Positions 1 through 8,328 of a stretch of DNA of 32,481 nt are shown here, piece after piece (positions within the stretch are counted from its first letter, which is position 1; each line of letters begins with the position of its first letter). The notes beneath the pieces are model-generated. The model searched no databases. It was not told the DNA's origin and saw nothing but the letters and a program-made list of their open reading frames with translations. The translations under genes were made by a program, and so were the position numbers. Source of the DNA: an uncultured Opitutia bacterium (lineage in GTDB: Bacteria; Verrucomicrobiota; Verrucomicrobiia; Opitutales; Opitutaceae); NCBI GenBank assembly GCA_903925425.1, contig CAIYFD010000030.1, forward strand, positions 1 through 32,481, written 5' to 3'.

Positions 1-31
1 ATTTCGTCTTTGTCTATTTTTCGTAGAAATT

Positions 32-958
32 ATGAGTAATTATCACCATGCAATCAATGCCGTGGTGCGTCGCACAGGGCTGACTGGCCATGTCATCCGA
101 GTTTGGGAGAAGCGTTACCGGGCAGTGGAGCCTGAGCGCACTGCGACCAACCGCCGGCTTTACTCTGATGAGCAGGTTGAGCGATTGGAATTACTGCGCG
201 ACGCCACCAAGGCTGGGCAGAGCATCGGCGTCGTGGCCAATCTGCCGACGGAGACGCTGCGGCAAATGGCGGCGGCGGCCCCATCGGCGGCAGGTCCGGG
301 CCGTCCGAGAACGTCTCGTCTGCCCGAGGACTCATCCTTGCTGGATGCGGCCCTTGCAGCCGTAAAAGCACTCGACGCCCGTGCTCTGGAGCAGGCCTTA
401 AGGCGAGCTGATGTGGCGCTCGGGACGCAGGGCATGCTGCAGCGAGTGGCCGCGCCGCTGGCTCAGGCTCTCGGAAGTCTCTGGCGCGATGGCACGATCA
501 CGGCGGCCCATGAACATTTCGCAACGGTCGTGCTGCGCAAGTACCTCACCTCCGCCGCGCAACCGTTTGCCGCGAGCGGGAACGACCCCGTGCTGATTGT
601 CGCCACTCCTCCCGGCCAATTACATGAACTCGGGGCGCTTCTCGCGGCGGCATCTGCGGCCAACCTTGGGTGGCAAGTGGTCTATTTGGGAGCGAGCCTG
701 CCGGCGCCGGAGATTGCCGGCGCGGCGCTGCAGCGCCGCGCCCGGGCTGTCGCCCTGAGCCTCGTGTATCCTGATGACGACATGCGCATGGAGGGTGAGC
801 TGATCCGTTTGCGCGAGTTGCTGCCCGCGGCCACCAGGTTGATTGTCGGGGGGAGGGCGGTCGTCGCCTACCGTCCGATCTTGGAGAAGATCGGCGCGCT
901 GCAGGCGCATGATCTCGACCAATTGCTCTCCGCCTTGGAAGCCTGCCACGCTGGATGA
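32..958 (+). CDS. MerR-family regulator with C-terminal cobalamin-binding domain (CarH/LitR-like)
   Basis: N-terminal MerR HTH (VVRRTGLTGHVIRVWEKRYRAVEPERTATNRRLYSDEQVERLELL); W-x9-EH signature (WRDGTITAAHEH); B12-binding-like Rossmann region PPGQLHELG...VVYLGASLP. Confidence 0.88.
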   Translation: MSNYHHAINAVVRRTGLTGHVIRVWEKRYRAVEPERTATNRRLYSDEQVERLELLRDATKAGQSIGVVANLPTETLRQMAAAAPSAAGPGRPRTSRLPEDSSLLDAALAAVKALDARALEQALRRADVALGTQGMLQRVAAPLAQALGSLWRDGTITAAHEHFATVVLRKYLTSAAQPFAASGNDPVLIVATPPGQLHELGALLAAASAANLGWQVVYLGASLPAPEIAGAALQRRARAVALSLVYPDDDMRMEGELIRLRELLPAATRLIVGGRAVVAYRPILEKIGALQAHDLDQLLSALEACHAG

Positions 959-1278
959 TACGACCATCGGATGACGGGGTGCATCCCGCCTTGTCCTCCA
1001 GTGGTCGCGGCGGACGGTCAAGCCCGGGACCGCGCCCGACAGGATCGGAGTCTTGCTCCTCCATGCCCGCCTGATCACGGCGAATTCGACGACGGCTTTC
1101 CTTTTCACAACTCCGCCGGCCAGGGGCCGCACGAGGCCGTGGACCGTTCTCGCTGCTAGTCGTGGGGCCACTGCGAAATGGCGCGAACAGTGCTTTGCCC
1201 TAACCGTGGATCACCGCATTCACCCACCGGCGGGGGGGCGCCTTCACCCGGCCGCTCCCGCGTCGGGCTACACAGTTG

Positions 1279-3414
1279 TCACGGCTCCAACTCAAACCCG
1301 TGGTCGGCGGCGTAGGTGAGGACCGAGAGGCGCCCCTCCTTGGCTTCGACTTCACCGGCCCACGCCCGGGTCGGCGTGGCCGGGTCGGGCGTGGTGGCCA
1401 CGGCGACGCTGATCCGGTGAATCCCCGGGCTGAGCGGCACGCGGAGTTCACCGACGGACGCCCCGTCGGACTGCAGGCCCTTCGGTCGGTAGGTTTGCTC
1501 CTGGGTCTTTCCGTCGACCGCGACCCGCACCACGACCGGTGAGCGGGTCCGGTCCGCGGGCAGGGCGGTGCGCATGTGCACCGGGCGGGTGTCCAGCGCC
1601 GGATCGGGCAACGCCGCGGCCGCGCCGGCAAGCCACTCCCCGTTCACGTGGAAGCTGAACACGAATTCCGGCTCAAGGGTCGCGGGATTGCGGAACGGCG
1701 CGGCGCTGGCAAAGAGCAGCCCGGCGAGTGTCAGGGCGGTCAGTCCGGCGGCCATGGCCCACGCGGAAAGTCTCAGGCCGCGCCTGGCGGGCTTTTCGCT
1801 GACCGACTGCTGGCGGAGCTGATGGGCGGCGGCCGTGAGCAGTCCGGGGCGGAGCAGATCGAAGTTCACGTGCGCGACCTTGCGCGGGTCGGCGCGGTTG
1901 GGGCGGAAGGCGGGCTCGCGTGAGCCGGCGATCCGCTCGGGCATCCACCGGTTGCCTTCCTTGCAGAAAACCTCGGCGGAACCGCAGCCCACGATCAATA
2001 CGGCCGCGGCTCCTTTGCTGATGAGGCGCTCGATGAGCTTGGGCTCGATCCAGCCGGAACACGGGATGCGGTGCACGCTGTAGCCGGGAAGGCGCGTGGA
2101 CCAGGCCGCGGCGTTGAACAGTTCCCAGCCGCCGTCGGACTGGGCGCAGACAAAGGCGAGGGCGCGCGGGTGGCCTTGGGCCACCCCGGCGACGACGAAG
2201 GTTTCGAGTTCACGGATCAATTGCCGCGCGTCGAACCACGGCAAGCCGATGCCCTGCGTGTCGCAGGCGCCGGCGCATACGCCGCAGCCGATGCAGCGGT
2301 CGGGGTCGATCTGCGCCTGCGAGGGAAACGGTTTCCCGTCGGTGCGCGGCACCATCGTGATCGCGCCAAAAGGACAGTCGTGGGAGCAGAGCGTGCAGGA
2401 GAAACAGCGCGAGACATCCACCGTGGCCTGGAACACGGCCCGCGGCCGGCGCCGGGCCAGCCACCACGGCACGGTCATGAGTCCCATGAGCGCAAGCAGC
2501 CCCACCAGCCAGATGCCCCCGCCGGAGAGCCGTCCCGATACCGCCAGCGGCCAGAGGTACCACCAGTCGAGCGTGAAGGCCGCGGGCTTCACTGCCATCT
2601 GCGCGGCCGCCGCGTTGGTCGCGGGAAACACCAGCGCCGCGGCCACCACCGCGCTGGTCAGCCAGGCGGAAAGACGCCAGTCGGGCAGCAGTTTGACCAG
2701 ACTCAAGCGCGCGAGGTGCAGGCCAAGCCCGGCCGCGATCGCGAGGGGGAGCACCATGTGGAGGAAAAACACCACGAAGAAGAGCAGCGATGGCACCGTG
2801 CGGTCCGAGACGAACAGCCGCAGCATCGGTTCACCGAACACCGGCAGCACGTCCACCGCCCGGATGGTGTCGAGCGCGAGCACCTGCGCCCGCACATCCC
2901 AGACGAGCCAGTAACCGGTCCAGCCGATGAACCACACCAGCCCGAGCAGGGCCACGCCGCTGGTCCATGCCAGCCAGCGCGGTCCGGCGAACTTGCGCGC
3001 CACGAAGGTGCGCAGGGCATGGGCCAGCAGGAGCAGCATCAGCAGGTCCGAGGCGTAGCGGTGCACGCTGCGGATGAGTCCCCCGGGCGAGCGGGGTCCG
3101 AGATCGGCCAGTGAACTCCACGCCTGCCCCACGCTCGGCGAGTACCAGATCAGGACCGCCACGCCTGAGGCCACGGCGAGCAGCAGCAGCGCGTTCACGG
3201 CGGCGCCAAGCTGGGCGAACGGGTTCAGTTCCCGCGGCGCGCCGCGCTCCAGGACGAGATCGAACCGCGTGGCGAGCCGGTCGGCCGCGGCGAGCAGCGG
3301 CGCGAGGTGCGTCGGCGGGGGGGGCGGGTGCGCCCCCGGCGCCGCGGCGGCGAGGGGCAGCGCATCCGCCATTTCCTCGCAATCCAGGTCAGGATGGTGG
3401 TGGGACGACGGCAT
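1279..3414 (-). CDS. Fusion protein: diheme cytochrome b N-terminal domain, two [4Fe-4S] ferredoxin motifs, MvhD/hydrogenase iron-sulfur subunit-like domain, TM plus C-terminal extracytoplasmic domain
   Basis: Two HX13H pairs (HRYASDLLMLLLLAH; HMVLPLAIAAGLGLH); CFSCTLCSHDCP and CIGCGVCAGACD; MvhD-like block AFVCAQSDGGWEL...RIPCSGWIEPKLIERLISKGAAAVLIVGCGSAEVFC. Start chosen at internal Met (MPSSHHH, 3414); 3372 (MADAL) is an alternative. Confidence 0.85.
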   Translation of the reverse strand: MPSSHHHPDLDCEEMADALPLAAAAPGAHPPPPPTHLAPLLAAADRLATRFDLVLERGAPRELNPFAQLGAAVNALLLLAVASGVAVLIWYSPSVGQAWSSLADLGPRSPGGLIRSVHRYASDLLMLLLLAHALRTFVARKFAGPRWLAWTSGVALLGLVWFIGWTGYWLVWDVRAQVLALDTIRAVDVLPVFGEPMLRLFVSDRTVPSLLFFVVFFLHMVLPLAIAAGLGLHLARLSLVKLLPDWRLSAWLTSAVVAAALVFPATNAAAAQMAVKPAAFTLDWWYLWPLAVSGRLSGGGIWLVGLLALMGLMTVPWWLARRRPRAVFQATVDVSRCFSCTLCSHDCPFGAITMVPRTDGKPFPSQAQIDPDRCIGCGVCAGACDTQGIGLPWFDARQLIRELETFVVAGVAQGHPRALAFVCAQSDGGWELFNAAAWSTRLPGYSVHRIPCSGWIEPKLIERLISKGAAAVLIVGCGSAEVFCKEGNRWMPERIAGSREPAFRPNRADPRKVAHVNFDLLRPGLLTAAAHQLRQQSVSEKPARRGLRLSAWAMAAGLTALTLAGLLFASAAPFRNPATLEPEFVFSFHVNGEWLAGAAAALPDPALDTRPVHMRTALPADRTRSPVVVRVAVDGKTQEQTYRPKGLQSDGASVGELRVPLSPGIHRISVAVATTPDPATPTRAWAGEVEAKEGRLSVLTYAADHGFELEP

Positions 3415-4405
3415 CGGGTTCGTACAGCAGCGACTGGAGCGCGGCGCGCAGCCAGGCGCGGTGGCGCGGTTCGAGCGTGAAACGGTAGGCGATGTGATTC
3501 GCGCGGTCGACGAGCAGGAAGAGGTTCGCGTGCTCGATGCTGCCCGTCGCCGGGTTGCGCGTCGCCGCAAACTGCAGCCCGGACAGCAGCCCGTGCATTT
3601 CCGCGGTATCGTGGCCGTTGACGTAGCGGAACGCGGGGTAGGTGAAGCCGCGCATCTGCGTCACGGCGTCCATCAGCTCCGCGGTTTCATATTCCGGGCT
3701 GAGCGAAAGGGCCACGACGTCGAGACTGTCTCGATCGGCGGGCGGGAGCTCGTTGAGCAGCGCCTTCACCTCGAGCAGGATCTCCGGGCAGGCGGTGGTG
3801 CAGGCGGCGAAAACCCCGGTGACGAGCACCACCCGGCCGCGCAGGTCGGAAAAACGGAAGACGGTCCCCTTCTGGTCGAAGAGCGGCACGTCGGGCAGGT
3901 CCAACTGCACCCGGATGCGTTCCCCGGGGAAGGGCGGCAGCACGTCGGCGCGCGCCATCTCCAACCGGGCATAGCCGACGAGCCCGGTCGCGGTGCCAGC
4001 CGTCAGCAGCAGGCCGGTGCCAGCGGCCCGTGCGTGGTTGCGCCAGACGGATGGCGCAAGCAGCCGGGCGAACGCGCTCCGCCAGAACAGCGCAGCCACG
4101 CCGACGACAAAGACCGGCTCCAGCATCATCACCGAAACGGCCAGCCACGAGATGCCGCCGGTGCGGGGGTCGCCCTGATAGCACCAGCGTTGGAAGTCCC
4201 GCACGAATTCCCCCAGCCAGTTGCCCTGCGTGGGCCCGAAAATTGTCAGCAGCAGGAACCCCTCGTAACCCGCGAGGGCGGTGAGCAGGAACACCGGCAG
4301 TCCGGGCCCGAGAATCCAGCGCCCGGCCCCGCCGCCCTCACTTCCGGTGGGAGCGGGCGGGCCGGCACCGGCTGGCGGCAGGGTCGCGATGTCCGATGAA
4401 GCCAT
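3389..4405 (-). CDS. SCO1/SenC-like copper chaperone/thiol protein with N-terminal multi-TM domain
   Basis: CxxxC (FAACTTACPEI) and distal conserved His (IEHANLFLLVD) of SCO family; hydrophobic N-terminal about 150 aa. Confidence 0.82.
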   Translation of the reverse strand: MASSDIATLPPAGAGPPAPTGSEGGGAGRWILGPGLPVFLLTALAGYEGFLLLTIFGPTQGNWLGEFVRDFQRWCYQGDPRTGGISWLAVSVMMLEPVFVVGVAALFWRSAFARLLAPSVWRNHARAAGTGLLLTAGTATGLVGYARLEMARADVLPPFPGERIRVQLDLPDVPLFDQKGTVFRFSDLRGRVVLVTGVFAACTTACPEILLEVKALLNELPPADRDSLDVVALSLSPEYETAELMDAVTQMRGFTYPAFRYVNGHDTAEMHGLLSGLQFAATRNPATGSIEHANLFLLVDRANHIAYRFTLEPRHRAWLRAALQSLLYEPDAVVPPPS

Positions 4406-4426
4406 GGGAAAGCGCGCCCGGCCCGG

Positions 4427-6130
4427 TCAACGCACGGGCCAGACGTCGGCCAGGGCTTTCCAGTTGGCGAAGTAGTAGATCGCGAAGCAGGCGAGGAACA
4501 CGAGGGAGAGGGCCATCGTGCCCTTCGTGGCGTAGTGGTCGTGGGCGAGCGAGCCGGCCTGGCTGCCCGCGAGCGCCGGCGGCGTTCCCCAGTCGGTCAT
4601 CGCCCGGTCCTGGATCTTCGCACCGAAGAACAGCGTGCCGACGCAGAGCAGGGCGAAGATCAGCAGGCCGGTGAAGGCCAGCACGCCGCCGATCCCGAGC
4701 ACGCCCAACCAGAGGTGCGCCGCCGGGCCGTACACGCCCTGCGCGTCGATGTCCCAGCTGCGGCGGGAGACGCCCATCGAGCCGGCGAACGACATGCCGA
4801 GCGAAAGCATCGTGATGCCGCCGCCGAAGATCCACGGCTGCGCCCGCGCCCAGCCGCGGCCGATGAAGTCGCGCTGGAAGATCAGCGGCACCACATAGTA
4901 CGCGAGGCCCATGAAAGCCAGGGTCGTGCCGCCGACGACGGTCACGTGGAAGTGGCCGGGGATGCGGAGCGTGTTGTGTGCGATGATGTTGATCTGCTGC
5001 GTGCCGAGCGTGACACCGGTGATGCCGCCGAGGAACCCGAAGATCACGACCGAGAGGACGGTGGCGGAGAACGCGGGGTTGCGCCACGGCAGGGCGGTGA
5101 CCCAGCCGAAGATCCCGCTGGTGTAGCCCTTCTCGCGCATGGCGATCTCGACGCCGGCCGGAACGGTGAAGCCGTGGATCATCGAGGCCAGCACCGCGAG
5201 GTACATCGCGTAGGAGGTGTTCCAGATCTTCCAGGTCGCGCCAACGCCCGGGTCGACGAGGAGGTGGTGGGCGGAGGCGAGGTTGATGAAAAGGATGTAG
5301 AGCACGAAGGCTGTGCGGCAGACCGCCTCGTTGATCGGGCGGGCGCCGAGCACGATGTGGGAGAGGAGGTACCAGACGGAGACCATCGCGCAGACGTTGA
5401 CCTGCTGCGACTGGTGGCCGAGGCCCCACCAGATCAGGCGGTACCACTCGGGGTCGGGCTGGGAGGTCCAGCCCATGGAGTAGGTGAACGTCGGGATCAT
5501 CACGATCGCGCCGTGGAGCAGGGTGACGACCGCGATGATCGCGGCGGCCGTGGCGCCGAAGGTCACGATCGGCACTGAGCCCGTGTAGGCCCCGTCGCGC
5601 TTGGCGACGTAGAGCGTGGCGAAGAAGTTGAACACGCCGATGAGGGTGCCAACCGCCACGAGGATGATGCCGAGGTAGAAGCCGGGATGCGCGAGCAGCG
5701 GCAGGTACGAGGTCATCATCACATCCGCCTTTCCGCCGATGATGACGGTGTCGGTCATGACGGCCCCGACGAGCATCATGAGGAACGAAACCCAGGCGAT
5801 CTTGCGGGAGTAGAGCCGGGCGTTGAGCGGCGTGGTGCAGGCGAAGTAGAGGATCGCGATCTCGAAGAACAGGATCCAGAAGATCAGCATGTTCAGCCCG
5901 TGAAAGGTGAGGATGCGGTAGAACCATTCCGCGGGCAGCAGGTGGACGGTTTGCCAGCGCGTCAGCGCGAGCCCCAGGGCGGCGATGCCGCCGAGAAGGA
6001 GGAAGACGATGCCGACGACGGCGTTGAGCTTGATGAAGCGCTGGGCGTCGAGGCAGACGTGCAGGCCGGTCGTGCCGCAGACCCGCCCGGGGGTGCCGGG
6101 GGCCGCGAGATTGTGGGAGGAGGAAGCCAT
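4427..6130 (-). CDS. Heme-copper oxidase superfamily subunit I, B-family-like, lacking the catalytic Tyr motif; candidate NO reductase (CuA-type) large subunit
   Basis: Helix II TFHGLNMLIFW; helix VI WGLGHQSQQVN; helix VII ASAHHLLVDPG; helix X HNTLRIPGHFHVTVVGG. Confidence 0.85.
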   Translation of the reverse strand: MASSSHNLAAPGTPGRVCGTTGLHVCLDAQRFIKLNAVVGIVFLLLGGIAALGLALTRWQTVHLLPAEWFYRILTFHGLNMLIFWILFFEIAILYFACTTPLNARLYSRKIAWVSFLMMLVGAVMTDTVIIGGKADVMMTSYLPLLAHPGFYLGIILVAVGTLIGVFNFFATLYVAKRDGAYTGSVPIVTFGATAAAIIAVVTLLHGAIVMIPTFTYSMGWTSQPDPEWYRLIWWGLGHQSQQVNVCAMVSVWYLLSHIVLGARPINEAVCRTAFVLYILFINLASAHHLLVDPGVGATWKIWNTSYAMYLAVLASMIHGFTVPAGVEIAMREKGYTSGIFGWVTALPWRNPAFSATVLSVVIFGFLGGITGVTLGTQQINIIAHNTLRIPGHFHVTVVGGTTLAFMGLAYYVVPLIFQRDFIGRGWARAQPWIFGGGITMLSLGMSFAGSMGVSRRSWDIDAQGVYGPAAHLWLGVLGIGGVLAFTGLLIFALLCVGTLFFGAKIQDRAMTDWGTPPALAGSQAGSLAHDHYATKGTMALSLVFLACFAIYYFANWKALADVWPVR

Positions 6131-6144
6131 GGCGGGAGGGAGGG

Positions 6145-6699
6145 TTATTCGACGAAGATTTTTCCGGACATCAGGTGGTGGCCCATGCCGCAGAATTCAT
6201 TGCAGACGATGGTGAACTCGCCGCGGGAGGTCGGGGTGATGGTGAGGACGTGGTCGTACCCCGGGATCACCTGGAAGTTCATGTTCAGCGGCTGGAGCGA
6301 AAAGCCGTGCTGGAGATCGAGGGACGAGAGGTGGAGCCGGTAGGTCTCGCCCACGTGCAGACGCAGGGCGGGGTACCACTGCCACATCCGGGCGACGAGG
6401 TAGGCGTCACCGCCGGGCGCAGGCTCGACGAGGGGCAGCTCGGTCAGCAGCGGGTTGTTGGACGCCTGGTTTTTCCAGGTGCCGACACGGTTGGACTTCA
6501 CGAATGCCTCGGCGCGGGCGAGGTAGGCGACAGGGGCGACGGTGTACGCTTCACCGGTGCTGTTCTGCTTCCCGCGGAAATGCCAGTACGGCATCATCAG
6601 CGACATCACGAAGCACCAGAGGAGGGCGCAACCGAGCCAGATCTTTTCGTGGCCGGCCGGACCGTGGAACCAAGGGGAGGTGAGGGGGCGAAGGCTCAT
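6145..6699 (-). CDS. Cytochrome c oxidase subunit II-like protein with intact CuA site
   Basis: CuA motif CNEFCGMGHHLM (CxxxCxxxHxxM), single N-terminal TM, PLNMNFQVIPGYDHVLTITPTSRGEF. Confidence 0.9.
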   Translation of the reverse strand: MSLRPLTSPWFHGPAGHEKIWLGCALLWCFVMSLMMPYWHFRGKQNSTGEAYTVAPVAYLARAEAFVKSNRVGTWKNQASNNPLLTELPLVEPAPGGDAYLVARMWQWYPALRLHVGETYRLHLSSLDLQHGFSLQPLNMNFQVIPGYDHVLTITPTSRGEFTIVCNEFCGMGHHLMSGKIFVE

Positions 6700-6712
6700 G
6701 GGGAAACGGGGT

Positions 6713-6862
6713 TCACGGCAGCAAGTCGGGTTTGGTGAGCGCGAGTTCGACCCAGCCCCAGACCGTGTAGGAGAGGAACGGGATCACGACGCCGAGGACC
6801 AGGAGCAGCCACGGGTTATCGAGCAACTTTTGCCAGGGGTGCGTTTTGGGTTTTTGGTTCAT
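6713..6862 (-). CDS. Small single-TM protein (49 aa), candidate small subunit of the heme-copper complex
   Basis: Not in the supplied ORF track. ATG at 6862, TGA at 6713: MNQKPKTHPWQKLLDNPWLLLVLGVVIPFLSYTVWGWVELALTKPDLLP. 13-bp gap to subunit II; overlaps the 3' end of the upstream gene by 47 bp. Confidence 0.7.
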   Translation of the reverse strand: MNQKPKTHPWQKLLDNPWLLLVLGVVIPFLSYTVWGWVELALTKPDLLP

Positions 6863-8270
6863 GGGAGATGGAGGACGCCGGGCGGGAGGCGCGGCGCCAC
6901 GCGCCGGCCTGCCGCAGCATGACCGCGAGGAAAAAGAGCCCGCCGGCGACAGCCACGACGCCGCCCAGGCCCATCACGCTCAGCCCGAGATACTCGCCGA
7001 GGGAGCGGACGTTCTGCTCCGAACCATATTGCTTGCGGCCTAGCCCGTAGGCGCCGGCGAGAGAGAACCCGAGGCCGAAGACCGCCTGGCCGCCGCCGAA
7101 GAGCAGGAGCTGCAGCCGCGCCCGGCGGGTGGATGTCGGGGCGGATCCCGCCGGGCTGACGGCCGGCATGAAGTCGTAGGCGGCAGTCATCAGCGCGAGC
7201 GTCACTGCGCCGATCGCGCAATGGTAGTGCCCCGGCACCAGCGTGCTGGATCCGCGGATCAGTGCGCCGAGGAGGAAGCCGAGCATGGTCAGCGCCGCGC
7301 TCCCGGCCAGCCCGGCGCAGCGGTAGTCGCGCCCGTCGAGTTCGGACCGCCGCCGCCAGAGGTGACGGGCGATGGCGGCCAGCGCCACGAGCGTCACCGG
7401 GAAGATGGTCCAGCGCATCAGGAGCGTGGCCATGGAGAAGTAGGCGCTGTGCGTGGTGCCCTCGAGCGCGAGCGGAAGCAGCACCAGTTCTGGCAGGACG
7501 AGAGCCAGCATCAGCGCCGTCACGACACCTGGCCCCAGCGCGACTTGGCCGGTCCAGCGGTGGACGAGGTGGAGCCAGAGCCCGAGCATGGCGGCGACAT
7601 TCGCCGCCTGCAGCACGTGGCCGCCGCCCCAGAAGACGAGTTCGTAGTAGGCGATCGCCGGGGCGTCCGGCGTGGTGCGCCAGGCGGCGGCGAAGGTGAA
7701 GATGGCGATGACGTTGGCGGCGGCGGCGGCGCGCAGGGCGGCGACGGTGCCGGGGTTCAGGGCCTGGGCGTCGGTTCGCGCCGGGGTGGCGAGGGCGAGC
7801 AGGCAGAAGAGCGCGACGCCCGTGAACCAGCAGACCAGTCCGAGAAAAAACACCGGATGGTCGATCACCGGCACGTAATTGGAGAGCACCGGCTCGGCGC
7901 CGGGCATCACGGCGCCCACGAGCAGGCCGATGACACCGGTGGCGGCGAGCCCGAAGGCGGCGGCCGCGGGGAGGCGAGGCAGCCGCGGCCCGAGCGCGAG
8001 AGCGAGAAAGGCGAGGGCGCCGGCCTGAAACCAGACGACGATCGCGAGGTCCACGTGCACCACGAGGGCGCGCCGGAAAAAGAGCGGATCGGTGAAGAGC
8101 CAGCCGAGGAACGGCAGGCGCCCGATGACGAGCGTCAGCGAGAGAAGCCCCGCGAGCACCAGGCTTCCAAGCGCGAGGCCGAACCAACGGCGGGCCTCCG
8201 TTTCGCCAGCGCACCCGGCGGCCCGGGAGGTCGTCGGAACGGACAGCGTGATGGGCGTGGCGGGCGACAT
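6816..8270 (-). CDS. Second heme-copper oxidase superfamily core-subunit-like membrane protein (divergent, NOR/cbb3-like)
   Basis: RRALVVHVDLAIVVWF (helix II His), FWGGGHVLQAAN (helix VI), GTTHSAYF (helix VII, single His), VPGHYHCAIGAVTLALM (helix X His-x-His). Start MSPATPIT (8270) preferred over ORF-track 8309 because of the promoter model. Confidence 0.78.
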   Translation of the reverse strand: MSPATPITLSVPTTSRAAGCAGETEARRWFGLALGSLVLAGLLSLTLVIGRLPFLGWLFTDPLFFRRALVVHVDLAIVVWFQAGALAFLALALGPRLPRLPAAAAFGLAATGVIGLLVGAVMPGAEPVLSNYVPVIDHPVFFLGLVCWFTGVALFCLLALATPARTDAQALNPGTVAALRAAAAANVIAIFTFAAAWRTTPDAPAIAYYELVFWGGGHVLQAANVAAMLGLWLHLVHRWTGQVALGPGVVTALMLALVLPELVLLPLALEGTTHSAYFSMATLLMRWTIFPVTLVALAAIARHLWRRRSELDGRDYRCAGLAGSAALTMLGFLLGALIRGSSTLVPGHYHCAIGAVTLALMTAAYDFMPAVSPAGSAPTSTRRARLQLLLFGGGQAVFGLGFSLAGAYGLGRKQYGSEQNVRSLGEYLGLSVMGLGGVVAVAGGLFFLAVMLRQAGAWRRASRPASSISHEPKTQNAPLAKVAR

Positions 8271-8277
8271 GGGGTAA

Positions 8278-8299
8278 ACGGGCGTGGTTATACGCCCGT
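8278..8299. repeat. Perfect 8-bp inverted repeat ACGGGCGT-GGTTAT-ACGCCCGT over the predicted -10/TSS
   Basis: Read directly. Confidence 0.7.
8287..8292 (-). promoter_or_regulatory. -10-like hexamer TATAAC
   Basis: Centre lies 32 bp from the centre of the FNR/DNR box at 8315-8328, the class II activator spacing. Confidence 0.6.
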
Positions 8300-8314
8300 C
8301 CGCCGCCATCCGCC

Positions 8315-8328
8315 TTGACGCCGGTCAA
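8315..8328 (-). promoter_or_regulatory. FNR/DNR-type box TTGAC-N4-GTCAA
   Basis: Perfect arms; embedded in a 22-bp sequence (8310-8331) identical to 15711-15732. Confidence 0.82.

Noticed and set aside
1008-1024. GGTCAAGCCC half-site resembling the DNR box
   Set aside because: No left TTGAC arm at the required spacing
959-1278. Gene-free 320-bp stretch between MerR and the fusion gene, considered as degraded gene or ncRNA
   Set aside because: No convincing ORF, hairpin or RNA motif could be identified by eye
2071-3114. 347-aa plus-strand ORF
   Set aside because: Antisense to the cytochrome b-ferredoxin fusion
4338-5927. 529-aa minus-strand ORF
   Set aside because: Out-of-frame same-strand overlap with heme-copper subunit I; H/R-rich nonsense composition
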